64,000 nt of DNA from assembly GCA_900318665.1 (NCBI GenBank), contig ONLQ01000002.1, positions 62,001 through 126,000 of the forward strand, read 5' to 3'. Origin of the DNA: an uncultured Bacteroidales bacterium (GTDB lineage: Bacteria; Bacteroidota; Bacteroidia; Bacteroidales; P3). Positions 17,367 through 25,662 of the stretch are shown one piece after another. A program made the position numbers and the translations under genes. A model generated the notes under the pieces. The model made no database searches. It worked only from the letters and a program-made list of their open reading frames with translations, and was not told the DNA's origin. The number at the start of each line of letters is the position of its first letter. Positions within the stretch are counted from its first letter, which is position 1.

Positions 17367-19202
17367 ATGAAAAGAACCCTTTTTCTGATGATTTTGGCAT
17401 CCCTGCTGCTTACAGGGTGCAATGGTTTGTCCTACATGAGGTCGCACCATGGCGATGTGCGCTATCAGGCCACTCCCGACCCAGTGGAAACGCGTAACAA
17501 CAAGGTGATTGTTAAGTTTGTTGGCGTTATCCCGCAGAAGTATTTCGACAAGAAATGCGCCATGTTCCTCCAGCCTGTCTTTACATGGGACAGCGGCTCG
17601 ATAGCCCTTGAGCCTATGACTTTGAAGGGAGAGGACGTGAGCGGTGCCGGTACCCGTATCAACTACGAGATGGGCGGTCGTTTCACCTATACGGATATGT
17701 TCGATTTCCGTCCAGGCATGGAGACTGGCAAGGTCACTCTTGCGCCTGTGGGCTATAAGGCCAGCGCTACCGATGATGTGTCGCGCTTTGCCGAGGACGT
17801 TATGGAACGCAACGATGGTATGCTTTTCTCCGAGGTGCTTATTTCCGACGGAGTTAACACCACGTCGCAGTGGATTGACATTCACGGCATGATTTCTATC
17901 GCACCGGTCAACTACAATAAGAAAGAGGGTGTTGTTGATGCCGCCGATGTCTATTTCCCCAATGGTGACCATGTGCTGAACTGGAATTTCGGCATGAACC
18001 GTAAATATGACACCTACAATATGTTCCGCGACTTGAAGCGAATCATGCTCGAAAAGGGTCTGCCGAAGCAAATCAATATTACTGGCTGGTCTTCGCCCGA
18101 AGGCGAGGAGCGTTTCAATGCTGGCCTCTCGAAACGTCGTGCCGACGTGGTTACCGAAGAGTTCCGCAAACTGCTTGACGAGGTGCTGACCGTTATGGCT
18201 CGTCGTGCCAAAGTGAAACAGCAAGACGTTGAGTATTACAAATACAACCTCCTGAAACAGGTCATCATCACCACTCGTCCCGCTGGCGAGGACTGGGTGC
18301 ATTTCGTGGTTATGGTTGAAAACTCCGACATAGAGGAGCGCCACAATGTCATCAATGTTGTTGAGACACAGCAGAACCTCTTGAAACGTGAGCAGATGCT
18401 TCGCAATATGGCCGAGGTTTATCCTCAGTTGAACGAGGAGATTTTCCCCAGTCTGCGCCGTTCGCAGGTGGCTCTTTATTATAGCGAGGCCCGTAAGAGT
18501 GACCCCGAATTGCTGAAACAGGTACAGATTGACCCATCGCGCCTCTCGTTCGATGAGTTGATGTATGTTTCCTATATCAACTATAGTTACGATGCCAAGA
18601 TGAAATACTACAAGTGGGCCACTGAGCATTTTGCTAACGAATGGGCTGCTTGGAACAACGCTGGCGCTGTGGCATTCTATCTTGATGACCTTGACGAGGC
18701 AGAGCGTTATCTCAATGTGGCTCGCGAACTCAACCCTCATAACCCCGATGTGCTCAACAACATGGGTCTGCTCTATATGGGCAAACAGGACTACTCGCTG
18801 GCTAAATACTACTTTGACGAGGCTCTGCAGCAGGGTAGCACTGATGCCGAGCAGAACATTGTTATTCTCGACCTTGAGCGTGGCAACTATGAGGACGCCA
18901 TGAAACACCTCAAGAAGAAATCGTGCAACTTCAACCTCGCATATGTGCAACTGGCAAGTGGCGAAGTCAATGCTGCTATTCGTACTCTCGACTGCTGCCT
19001 CGACCAGAACGCCGAAGTCAACTATCTGCGTGCCGTGTGCTATGCCCGTTTAGGCGACAAAGCCAACTGCTACAAAAACCTCAAGGCTTCGCTCGACCAA
19101 GAGTACGATTATAAGTACAAAGCCGAGGTCGATGTCGAATTCCGTGCCTTCCGCGAAGACCCCGAGTTCAAGGAGATAATCAAACTCTACAAACAGGAAT
19201 AG
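17367..19202 (+). CDS. OmpA-domain and TPR outer-membrane lipoprotein
   Basis: 611 residues from the ATG at 17367 (a GTG three codons earlier is less likely, because MKRTLFLMILASLLLTGC forms a standard lipoprotein signal). Parts in order: lipobox LLLTGC; a beta-rich N-terminal region (about 25-215); an OmpA-like domain (about 220-330) with ITGWSSPEGEERFNAGLSKRRA; and tetratricopeptide repeats from about 430 (NNAGAVAFYLDDLDEAERYL, DVLNNMGLLYMGKQDY). Such proteins link the outer membrane to peptidoglycan in Bacteroidota. A terminator follows directly. I cannot assign a named complex. Confidence 0.7.
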   Translation: MKRTLFLMILASLLLTGCNGLSYMRSHHGDVRYQATPDPVETRNNKVIVKFVGVIPQKYFDKKCAMFLQPVFTWDSGSIALEPMTLKGEDVSGAGTRINYEMGGRFTYTDMFDFRPGMETGKVTLAPVGYKASATDDVSRFAEDVMERNDGMLFSEVLISDGVNTTSQWIDIHGMISIAPVNYNKKEGVVDAADVYFPNGDHVLNWNFGMNRKYDTYNMFRDLKRIMLEKGLPKQINITGWSSPEGEERFNAGLSKRRADVVTEEFRKLLDEVLTVMARRAKVKQQDVEYYKYNLLKQVIITTRPAGEDWVHFVVMVENSDIEERHNVINVVETQQNLLKREQMLRNMAEVYPQLNEEIFPSLRRSQVALYYSEARKSDPELLKQVQIDPSRLSFDELMYVSYINYSYDAKMKYYKWATEHFANEWAAWNNAGAVAFYLDDLDEAERYLNVARELNPHNPDVLNNMGLLYMGKQDYSLAKYYFDEALQQGSTDAEQNIVILDLERGNYEDAMKHLKKKSCNFNLAYVQLASGEVNAAIRTLDCCLDQNAEVNYLRAVCYARLGDKANCYKNLKASLDQEYDYKYKAEVDVEFRAFREDPEFKEIIKLYKQE

Positions 19203-19226
19203 CAATTAGCAAGCCTATCAGTATAT

Positions 19227-19258
19227 AAGGAATGTAGCCCTCTCTACATTCCTTTTTT
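19227..19258 (+). terminator. Rho-independent terminator
   Basis: AAGGAATGTAG and CTACATTCCTT form an 11-bp perfect stem with a 6-nt loop, followed by a T-run. It ends the OmpA/TPR lipoprotein transcript before pssA. Confidence 0.85.
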
Positions 19259-19274
19259 AATAAATTCGTTTTTC

Positions 19275-19997
19275 ATGAAGAAACAAATCCCTAATCTCAT
19301 AACGCTCTGCAACCTGCTATGCGGTGTGTTGGCCACAGGCTATGCCGTTGCAGGACAGTTAGACACTGCGGCATTCTTTGTGTTGCTTGGCATAGTGTTC
19401 GATTTCTTCGACGGTCTTGCGGCTCGTCTGTTGCACGTCGCCTCGCCGTTAGGCAAAGAACTTGATTCCTTGGCCGATGTAGTGACTTCTGGCGTTGCTC
19501 CGGGTTTCATGCTATTAGCCATCTTTCAGGGTGCCGGATGGGGTATGTGGGCGTATTTGGCTCTGTTAATCCCGTTGTTTTCGGCCTATCGTCTCGCCAA
19601 ATTCAATATCGACACACGTCAGTCTCATTCTTTTCTCGGCCTTCCCGTGCCGTCTAATGCTTTGATATGGGTGTCGCTTGGAGCAGTCTATTCCAACTCG
19701 GCGTTGCTTGATATAGCCCTTTTGCCAGCCCATGGTCTGGCAGCGTTTTGTTTTGGCAGTGTAGGCGTTTTTGTGCTATTGGCTGTCGAACTGATAGGCT
19801 GCGTGCTTATGGTCTCCGAATTGCCCCTGTTTGGGCTGAAATTCAAAAACCTTAAATGGGTCGACAACAAGACGAGATTTCTTTTCCTTCTTGTTGACAT
19901 CGTTCTTCTGCTTCTCTTTGGCGTTATGGCGTTGCCGATAATCATTTTGTGGTATATCGCTCTCTCACTCTGTACTAAAAAGACTGCCATACAATGA
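19275..19997 (+). CDS. pssA: CDP-diacylglycerol-serine O-phosphatidyltransferase
   Basis: 240 residues, an integral membrane enzyme that makes phosphatidylserine, the precursor of phosphatidylethanolamine. The CDP-alcohol phosphotransferase signature D-x2-DG-x2-AR-x8-G-x3-D-x3-D is complete between about residues 40 and 66 (DFFDGLAARLLH, then GKELDSLAD). The start PNLITLCNLLCGVLA is typical of PssA rather than PgsA. About six further hydrophobic helices follow. The stop overlaps the queA start (ATGA), so the two are translationally coupled. Confidence 0.9.
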   Translation: MKKQIPNLITLCNLLCGVLATGYAVAGQLDTAAFFVLLGIVFDFFDGLAARLLHVASPLGKELDSLADVVTSGVAPGFMLLAIFQGAGWGMWAYLALLIPLFSAYRLAKFNIDTRQSHSFLGLPVPSNALIWVSLGAVYSNSALLDIALLPAHGLAAFCFGSVGVFVLLAVELIGCVLMVSELPLFGLKFKNLKWVDNKTRFLFLLVDIVLLLLFGVMALPIIILWYIALSLCTKKTAIQ

Positions 19998-21205
19998 AAC
20001 CTCCTATTGATATTGCTATTGCCGACTACGACTATCCGTTGCCCAATGAGCGCATAGCCAAATATCCACTGCCGCAACGCGATCAGTCAAAACTGCTCCA
20101 CTACCATCATGGACAGATTGAAGAGTCCTGTTTTGAGGCACTTCCGTCCATGATTCCTGCAGGGGCATTGATGCTTTTCAACGACACCAAGGTCATTCAT
20201 GCGCGTCTGTTGTTTCATAAGGCTACGGGAGCAACAATAGAGATTTTTTGCCTCGAACCGTGGCAGACCGTTGCTTCCGAATCGTTTGCGCAAAGAAGCA
20301 ATACAACCTGGCTCTGCTTGGTGGGCAATAATAAGAAGTGGAAAGACGGCCAGTTGTCAATGAGTACTTGTGTTGATGGCAAGGCCATAACGCTCCGAGC
20401 CACGCGTCGTGAGGCCGTAGGCGAGAGTTGGGTGATAGATTTTGATTGGGATGGTGGCGTCAGTTTTGCTGAAGTGGTTGAGTCTGCAGGTGTTATCCCT
20501 TTGCCGCCGTATCTGCACCGCGAGGCTGAAACCTCCGATGCCGAGCGTTATCAGACCATCTATGCCGACCACGAAGGCTCTGTTGCAGCACCTACGGCGG
20601 GACTGCATTTCACCGACCGAGTGATGTCGCAACTGCACGAAAAAGGCGTTGAGACCGAATTTGTTACATTGCAAGTTGGTGCTGGTACCTTTAAGCCGGT
20701 AAGCACTGCCACCATCGGCGAACACTCCATGCATGTGGAGCATATCCAGGTGTCGGCACATAATCTTCAACGAGTCATTGACCATTGCGACAGCCCTATT
20801 ATAACCGTCGGCACAACTACCGTACGTACTTTGGAATCAGTCTATTGGTTCGGCGTTCAGTTGTCGCTTAATCCAGACCTTGACGCTATGTTTATCCATC
20901 AGTGGGATTGCTACGACCTTGAAAAGAATGCTTTGCCGTTGCTCGAATCGTATTCCAATGTGCTGCGGTGGATGGAACGTCATGATATTGAACGTCTCGA
21001 TGGTGCCACGCAATTGCTTATAGCCCCAGGCTATCGCTATCGTGTCGTTAAGGCTTTGATAACCAATTTTCACCAGCCGAAAAGCACGTTGCTGCTCCTT
21101 GTTGCGGCACTCATCGGAGATGATTGGCACCGATGCTACGATTTCGCACTTGACCACGGTTTCCGTTTCCTCAGTTATGGCGATAGTTGCTATTTCGAGC
21201 CATGA
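19994..21205 (+). CDS. queA: S-adenosylmethionine:tRNA ribosyltransferase-isomerase
   Basis: 403 residues. It adds the epoxy-cyclopentanediol precursor during queuosine formation at tRNA position 34. Recognised blocks are the N-terminal YDYPLPNERIAKYPLPQRDQ, LMLFNDTKVIHARL, VIPLPPYLHRE, SVAAPTAGLHFT, LQVGAGTFKPV and ALITNFHQPKSTLLLLVAAL. It is longer than the usual 340-360 residues; the extra length appears to be in the region after about residue 75. It overlaps pssA upstream and comF downstream by ATGA each time. Confidence 0.93.
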   Translation: MKPPIDIAIADYDYPLPNERIAKYPLPQRDQSKLLHYHHGQIEESCFEALPSMIPAGALMLFNDTKVIHARLLFHKATGATIEIFCLEPWQTVASESFAQRSNTTWLCLVGNNKKWKDGQLSMSTCVDGKAITLRATRREAVGESWVIDFDWDGGVSFAEVVESAGVIPLPPYLHREAETSDAERYQTIYADHEGSVAAPTAGLHFTDRVMSQLHEKGVETEFVTLQVGAGTFKPVSTATIGEHSMHVEHIQVSAHNLQRVIDHCDSPIITVGTTTVRTLESVYWFGVQLSLNPDLDAMFIHQWDCYDLEKNALPLLESYSNVLRWMERHDIERLDGATQLLIAPGYRYRVVKALITNFHQPKSTLLLLVAALIGDDWHRCYDFALDHGFRFLSYGDSCYFEP

Positions 21206-21906
21206 AATCCTTTCGTTTCGCGCCTTTGCGTGAATTATTGCAACTGATTATCCCTGAGTCGTGTGTCGTCTGCGGCAAACCCCTTGAGGGTGACGAGCGT
21301 TTCCTTTGCGTTAACTGTCTTGGTTCGCTGCCGTTCAATCACTATTCCGATTCAGCAGGCAACGCTACCGAACTACGTCTTTCTGGCTGTTTCCCCTTTG
21401 TGGCGGCGACATCGTTCTTGTCCTTCCGTCAGGGCAATGAAACGCAGGCTATAGTGCATAGAATCAAGTATTACGGCAACGAGAAACTTGGTGTGTATAT
21501 GGGCCGAATGTTTGGTGTTGAGTTGCTGGCGTCTCACCGGTTTGATGATGTTGACTGCATTATGCCAGTGCCGTTGCATTGCCGCAAGCAGCGACGTCGC
21601 GGCTATAATCAGTCATTACTGCTATGCAAAGGAATTTCCGAGGTATTGGGTAAAGATGTTGAGAATGAGGCGGTAGCACGTGTGGTACCTACGGAGACGC
21701 AGACTCATAAGACTCGTACCGAACGCTTTGATAATATGAGTAATGCCTTCAAAGTTGTTAATCCTCAGCGTATTGAAGGACGGCACATACTGCTTGTAGA
21801 TGATGTTCTAACCACCGGCTCTACCATTAGCGAGTGTGCTGAAACAATTCTAACGGTTCCTTCCACGAAAGTCAGCGTGGCAACGTTGAGCATCACTGTT
21901 GGATAG
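21202..21906 (+). CDS. comF: ComF family phosphoribosyltransferase-like protein
   Basis: 234 residues from the ATG at 21202, which overlaps the queA stop; an upstream TTG frame start is rejected. N-terminal zinc-binding cysteines are seen as CVVCGKPL and CVNC. The middle has YNQSLLLCKGIS and the C-terminus carries the phosphoribosyl-pyrophosphate loop ILLVDDVLTTGST. ComF proteins support natural DNA uptake in other bacteria. A ComEC-like gene lies elsewhere in this window (34415), so an uptake role is possible but not shown. Confidence 0.88.
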   Translation: MKSFRFAPLRELLQLIIPESCVVCGKPLEGDERFLCVNCLGSLPFNHYSDSAGNATELRLSGCFPFVAATSFLSFRQGNETQAIVHRIKYYGNEKLGVYMGRMFGVELLASHRFDDVDCIMPVPLHCRKQRRRGYNQSLLLCKGISEVLGKDVENEAVARVVPTETQTHKTRTERFDNMSNAFKVVNPQRIEGRHILLVDDVLTTGSTISECAETILTVPSTKVSVATLSITVG

Positions 21907-22007
21907 TTTTTTGCAACTCTCAAAAAAATTCCGTATCTTCGTTATATCAAAATGGTTATAACTCATAGTGTAACTATTTTGTTGTATGATTGTTATAATT
22001 TTATTCT

Positions 22008-22718
22008 ATGAAATACAACAGAGTACTTTTGAAACTTAGCGGTGAGTCGCTTATGGGCAAGCAGAGTTATGGTATTGACCCTAACGTGCTCAGCCAGTAT
22101 GCTGCCGACATCAAGCAGGCCGTTGAGGCTGGCGTCGAGGTGGCTATCGTCATTGGTGGTGGCAATATCTTCCGTGGTCTCAGTGGTGCCGCACAGGGCA
22201 TGGACCGTGTGCAGGGCGACTATATGGGCATGATGGCCACGCTCATCAACAGCATGGCGTTACAGGCAGAACTTGAAAAACAAGGACTGAAAACGGAGTT
22301 GCTCAGCGGTCTTGCCATAGAGCCAATCTGCAAGGAAATGAGCCGTCGGCGTGCCATCGAGGCTATGCGTGACGGCCGCGTGGTGATTATCGGCGGCGGC
22401 AGTGGCAATCCTTTCTTCACAACCGATACCGCATCGGCATTGCGCGCTGTTGAGATTATGGCAGATGCCATTCTGAAAGGCACCCGCGTTGACGGCATAT
22501 ACACTGCTGACCCTGAGAAAGACAAGACGGCTACCAAATTCCAGCATCTGACTTTCCAAGAGGCTCTTTCCAAGCGTCTTAAGGTTATGGACCTCACCGC
22601 TTTCGCCCTATGCGAGGAGAACAATCTGCCCATCTATGTGTTCGATATGAACCGTCAGGGCAACCTGTTCCGAGTTGTTTCGGGCGAAAACATTGGCACC
22701 GAGGTGTCTGCAGAATAG
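22008..22718 (+). CDS. pyrH: UMP kinase
   Basis: 236 residues of the amino-acid-kinase fold. It phosphorylates UMP to UDP for RNA and sugar-nucleotide synthesis. Signature blocks: RVLLKLSGESLMG at the start (ATP binding), VAIVIGGGNIFRG near 45, and the nucleotide-binding block FFTTDTASALRA near 135, followed by DGIYTADPEKDK. Full length. frr follows 46 nt later, the common pyrH-frr order. Confidence 0.95.
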   Translation: MKYNRVLLKLSGESLMGKQSYGIDPNVLSQYAADIKQAVEAGVEVAIVIGGGNIFRGLSGAAQGMDRVQGDYMGMMATLINSMALQAELEKQGLKTELLSGLAIEPICKEMSRRRAIEAMRDGRVVIIGGGSGNPFFTTDTASALRAVEIMADAILKGTRVDGIYTADPEKDKTATKFQHLTFQEALSKRLKVMDLTAFALCEENNLPIYVFDMNRQGNLFRVVSGENIGTEVSAE

Positions 22719-22764
22719 TTTTAATTACCGTATTTGCAAATTAACATTATCAAAATATCATACT

Positions 22765-23328
22765 ATGAACGACTTATCGAAAGCCTGCCTTGATGAGGCA
22801 AAAAAAGGAATGCAGAGTTCAATTAATTTTTTGGATAAGGAACTGCAGAAAATCCGTGCTGGCAAAGCCAATCCGGGAATGCTTGACGGCGTGAAGGTTG
22901 ACTATTATGGAACCCCCACCGAGATTAGCCAGGTGGCAAACATCAACACCCCTGATGCTCGTAGCATTATCATTCAGCCGTGGGAGAAATCCATTATTGG
23001 CGCTATCAATAAGGCCATTCTCGATGCCAACCTGGGCTTTACTCCTCGTCATGAAGGCGAAATCCTCCGCATTATTGTTCCTCCTCTGACCGAAGAGCGT
23101 CGTAAAGAACTTACCAAGGCCGCCAAGACCGAGATAGAAAATGCCAAGGTCAATATCCGTAACGCTCGCCGCAACGTCATGGACAAGGTCAAGAAACTGA
23201 AAGACAAATCAGTGCCCGAAGACGAGGTGAAGCAGGTGGAGAAAGAGTTGCAGGACATTACCGACAAGTTTGTGGCTGAGTGCGACAAAATCTATGCCGC
23301 CAAGGAGAAAGAAATCATGACGGTATAA
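22765..23328 (+). CDS. frr: Ribosome recycling factor
   Basis: 187 residues. The ATG at 22765 is used because the protein then begins MNDLSKACLDEAKKGMQSSI, the normal RRF N-terminus; an in-frame start further upstream would overlap pyrH and add about 30 residues foreign to the family. It contains the conserved IRAGKANPGML, VDYYGTPTEISQVANI and EERRKELTK blocks and a helical end. It splits post-termination ribosomes together with EF-G. Confidence 0.96.
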   Translation: MNDLSKACLDEAKKGMQSSINFLDKELQKIRAGKANPGMLDGVKVDYYGTPTEISQVANINTPDARSIIIQPWEKSIIGAINKAILDANLGFTPRHEGEILRIIVPPLTEERRKELTKAAKTEIENAKVNIRNARRNVMDKVKKLKDKSVPEDEVKQVEKELQDITDKFVAECDKIYAAKEKEIMTV

Positions 23329-23349
23329 TAGGGTAGGCGAGTAGTGTCT

Positions 23350-24102
23350 ATGATTATCAATAGGTTTGATACACTACAGTCAACTAATAAATACTGCGAA
23401 CTCCTCGATTTGTCAGAAGTCGAGGAGTTCACTGTTTTCTGGGCCATAGAGCAGACCGCTGGCATAGGACAGCGGGGCAACCATTGGAGCAGCCAGCCGG
23501 GCAAGAATCTTACTTTCAGCATTGTGCTGCATCCTGACGGAGTGCCTGCTGCCCGTCAGTTCGTGCTAACGCAGGTTTTAAGCCTTGGCGTGGCGGATTA
23601 TTTGAAAGGTGTGTTTCGTGACGAACAGCACAACGATATCGCCGATGCCGTAAGAATAAAGTGGCCCAACGACATATATGTGGGGACGAGTAAGATATGT
23701 GGTATGCTTGTCGAAAACCGCCTGTCGGGTGGCGTCATAGGTTCCTCCATTTGCGGCATAGGTCTAAATATCAATCAGACTGTTTTCGACGACTGGGTGC
23801 CCAATCCGGTGTCGATGGCGCAACTAACGGGGAATGAGTATTCTATCGAGGACGTCTTGCACCGTGTTCTTGCGGCAATAGAAAAACGCTACCGCTTTCT
23901 TTTGGGTGGTAATGAGGAACGGCTAAAGGCTGATTATGTGTCGTGCCTGCTGAATAAAGGCATAACGGCTCGTTATTCCTATATGGGTAAAGAGATAACC
24001 GCCACGATACAAGATGTATCGCCACAAGGCTATCTATTCCTCAAAGATTCGGATGATAATGAGTTGGTTTGTGAGATGAAGCAAATCCAATTCTTGTTTT
24101 GA
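23350..24102 (+). CDS. birA: Biotin-[acetyl-CoA-carboxylase] ligase
   Basis: 250 residues from the ATG at 23350; a GTG two codons earlier is an alternative. It attaches biotin to carrier lysines such as that of acetyl-CoA carboxylase. It has the adenylate-binding loop GIGQRGNHWSSQPGKNL, then KWPNDIYV and the SH3-like C-terminal domain. The N-terminal DNA-binding domain of E. coli BirA is absent, so it should be an enzyme only and not a repressor. It starts 21 nt after frr. Confidence 0.92.
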   Translation: MIINRFDTLQSTNKYCELLDLSEVEEFTVFWAIEQTAGIGQRGNHWSSQPGKNLTFSIVLHPDGVPAARQFVLTQVLSLGVADYLKGVFRDEQHNDIADAVRIKWPNDIYVGTSKICGMLVENRLSGGVIGSSICGIGLNINQTVFDDWVPNPVSMAQLTGNEYSIEDVLHRVLAAIEKRYRFLLGGNEERLKADYVSCLLNKGITARYSYMGKEITATIQDVSPQGYLFLKDSDDNELVCEMKQIQFLF

Positions 24103-24190
24103 AGCAGGTATTAATCTGTAGGTGAAATTGGAGAAATCCTCCTTCCATGTAAGCAACAAGTCATTTGGGAAGCAAGGTAATAAAACAAAA

Positions 24191-24215
24191 AAAGGAACCC
24201 ATTGGGTTCCTTTTT
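24191..24215. terminator. Bidirectional terminator between birA and small lipoprotein gene
   Basis: AAAGGAACCC pairs with GGGTTCCTTT around ATT; A-runs precede and T-runs follow, so it can end transcripts from both the + strand (birA) and the - strand (small lipoprotein). Confidence 0.85.
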
Positions 24216-24235
24216 CTTTGATGCTTAAGCGTTAC

Positions 24236-24445
24236 TTACTTGGCAGCCTCTTCGGTGTTAGCCTCTTCGGTAGCAACGGTCTCAGCGACGGCGGTGCTGT
24301 CGGTAGCAACCTCTTCGGTAGCAACCTCTTCGGTAGCAACGGTCTCTTCAGTGCACTCGGTAGCCTCTTCGGCTTTAGGAGCGTTGTTGCAAGCTGCGAA
24401 AGCGAACATACCGGCAACGGCCAGGCAGAACATAATCTTTTTCAT
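24236..24445 (-). CDS. Small Ala/Thr/Glu-repeat lipoprotein
   Basis: 69 residues. MKKIMFCLAVAGMFAFAAC is a lipoprotein signal with the Cys at position 19. The mature part of about 50 residues is low complexity: repeated VATEE units made only of V, A, T, E and D. At the DNA level CTCTTCGGTAGCAAC occurs twice back to back (24311-24340) and once more at 24263. The peptide is likely disordered and acidic. It has its own promoter and a terminator, so it is a stand-alone transcript. Function unknown; similar short acidic lipoproteins are common in Bacteroidales. Confidence 0.8.
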   Translation of the reverse strand: MKKIMFCLAVAGMFAFAACNNAPKAEEATECTEETVATEEVATEEVATDSTAVAETVATEEANTEEAAK

Positions 24446-24796
24446 TTTTGGTGTGTTTTAAGGTTTATAATGTATATTGTTTTACTTTTTTCTCAAAAAG
24501 ACGATGCAAATGTACAACAATTTCAAATACAGGGCAATAAATAAAGTTAAAAAAAATTAATTATCTCGTATTTATTTGTAAATCTTTAAGTTGAAAAATG
24601 AAAAAAAGTTGTAAAAAGGTGTTTTTTATTGGTTTGATAGTCCGTTTTTTGACTTTCAAAAACGTTTTTTTTAACATTTTTAGCCCTATTTGGTGTTGCA
24701 AATGGTGTTTTGATTATTGATGTTTATAGTGAGAGGTCAATTTATTGATGAAGAGATGCTATATAATGTATTGATAGGTGTGATAATATGTGTCTT
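24446..24796. other. AT-rich intergenic region
   Basis: 351 nt between the small lipoprotein start and the tatD stop. It holds the lipoprotein promoter at 24507-24514. A short AT hairpin (TTTTTGA, CTT, TCAAAAA) near 24646-24663, with T-runs around it, may end tatD. Short open frames here have no recognisable product. Confidence 0.5.
24507..24514 (-). promoter_or_regulatory. Bacteroidota -7 box for the small lipoprotein gene
   Basis: On the - strand this reads TACATTTG (TAnnTTTG), about 62 nt before the start codon at 24445. A partial -33 (ATTG) lies at about 24535-24538 with 20-nt spacing. Confidence 0.6.
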
Positions 24797-25582
24797 TTAT
24801 TTATGGGTGGTTGTTAGTTTGAACAGTTGTCGGGCGTTCTCGCTGGTAGCATCGGCTATGTATTCGATGCTTTTGCCTTTTATGTCGGCCATCATTTGAG
24901 CCACATTTACGATGTATGCGCTCTCGTTGCGGCGACCTCTGTGGGGAACTGGTGCCAGATAAGGGGCGTCGGTTTCTAATAGCAGGCACTCTATGGGGAT
25001 TTGGCGTACTATTTCTGGTAGGAGTGATTTCTTGTAGGTCAGCACTCCGCCAATGCCAAGATAATAGCCCATTTCTACTCCCAGCAGGGCTTCGTCGAGG
25101 GTTCCGCTAAAGCAGTGCATCACGCCGTTGTATTTCTCGCGGTTTAGTTGTTTCATTAAGCCGAAAAATTCCGTATAGGCATTGCGTATGTGCAGCGCTA
25201 CTGGTTTGTTGTGTCTTTCGGCCATATTCATTTGTCGCAGCAGTACCTCTTCTTGTTCGGCGCGGTGCGTGGTGTCCCAGTAGAGGTCGAGACCTATTTC
25301 TCCAACGCCGACATAGCGGTCTGGTGTGGATTCCAATTGCTGTTTGACGAGGCGCAGTTCCTCCTCGAAGTTCTCGCCAACCGAAGTGGGATGTAGTCCC
25401 GCCATCATTCGGAAATGGTCGGGATATTGTTCTGCCAGTTGGTGTTGGCGAAGCGTTGTGGCGCTGTCTATGGCGGGCAGTAGCATTAGTTCTACGCCTG
25501 CATCTACGGCACGTTGCACCACGGCATCGCGGTCGTCGTCAAATTCTTCGCAATAAATATGTGTATGGGTGTCGATTAGCAT
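24797..25582 (-). CDS. tatD: TatD family metal-dependent hydrolase (DNase)
   Basis: 261 residues. The start is placed at 25582, so the protein begins MLIDTHTHIYCEEF, with the metal-binding HTH at the usual place; an extension further upstream runs over an intergenic repeat and is rejected. Other metal ligands are seen in GLHPTSVG, GEIGLDLYWD, VALHIRNAY, GVMHCFSG and LLETDAPYLAP. The family shows 3'-5' exonuclease activity on DNA and acts in repair and turnover. Confidence 0.9.
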   Translation of the reverse strand: MLIDTHTHIYCEEFDDDRDAVVQRAVDAGVELMLLPAIDSATTLRQHQLAEQYPDHFRMMAGLHPTSVGENFEEELRLVKQQLESTPDRYVGVGEIGLDLYWDTTHRAEQEEVLLRQMNMAERHNKPVALHIRNAYTEFFGLMKQLNREKYNGVMHCFSGTLDEALLGVEMGYYLGIGGVLTYKKSLLPEIVRQIPIECLLLETDAPYLAPVPHRGRRNESAYIVNVAQMMADIKGKSIEYIADATSENARQLFKLTTTHK

Positions 25583-25599
25583 GATGGTTAGGGGAATGG

Positions 25600-25650
25600 G
25601 CAACGTTCGGAGGCGTTTTTCTGTTGGGACTTGCAACGCTCGGAGGCGTT
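25600..25650. repeat. Two copies of an 18-nt GC-rich repeat
   Basis: GCAACGTTCGGAGGCGTT at 25600-25617 and GCAACGCTCGGAGGCGTT at 25633-25650 differ by one base. A partial third match (CGTTCGGAG) is at 25671. They fill most of the 80-nt gap between tatD and the DUF2520 gene. Each copy is partly palindromic (AACG/CGTT ends), so it can form a small hairpin. Confidence 0.6.
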
Positions 25651-25662
25651 GCCTACTATTTG

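Noticed and set aside
17181-18950. Long open frame on the - strand, 589 codons
   Set aside because: It lies opposite the OmpA/TPR lipoprotein gene, has no domain or signal, and its length follows from the codon use of the real gene.
22675-22764. N-terminal extension of frr overlapping pyrH
   Set aside because: The family N-terminus begins at the ATG at 22765; the extension is inside pyrH and foreign to the family.
24122-24544. Open frame on the + strand across the small lipoprotein gene
   Set aside because: It runs through a terminator hairpin and reads the repeat in the wrong strand; the - strand gene has a lipobox and a promoter.
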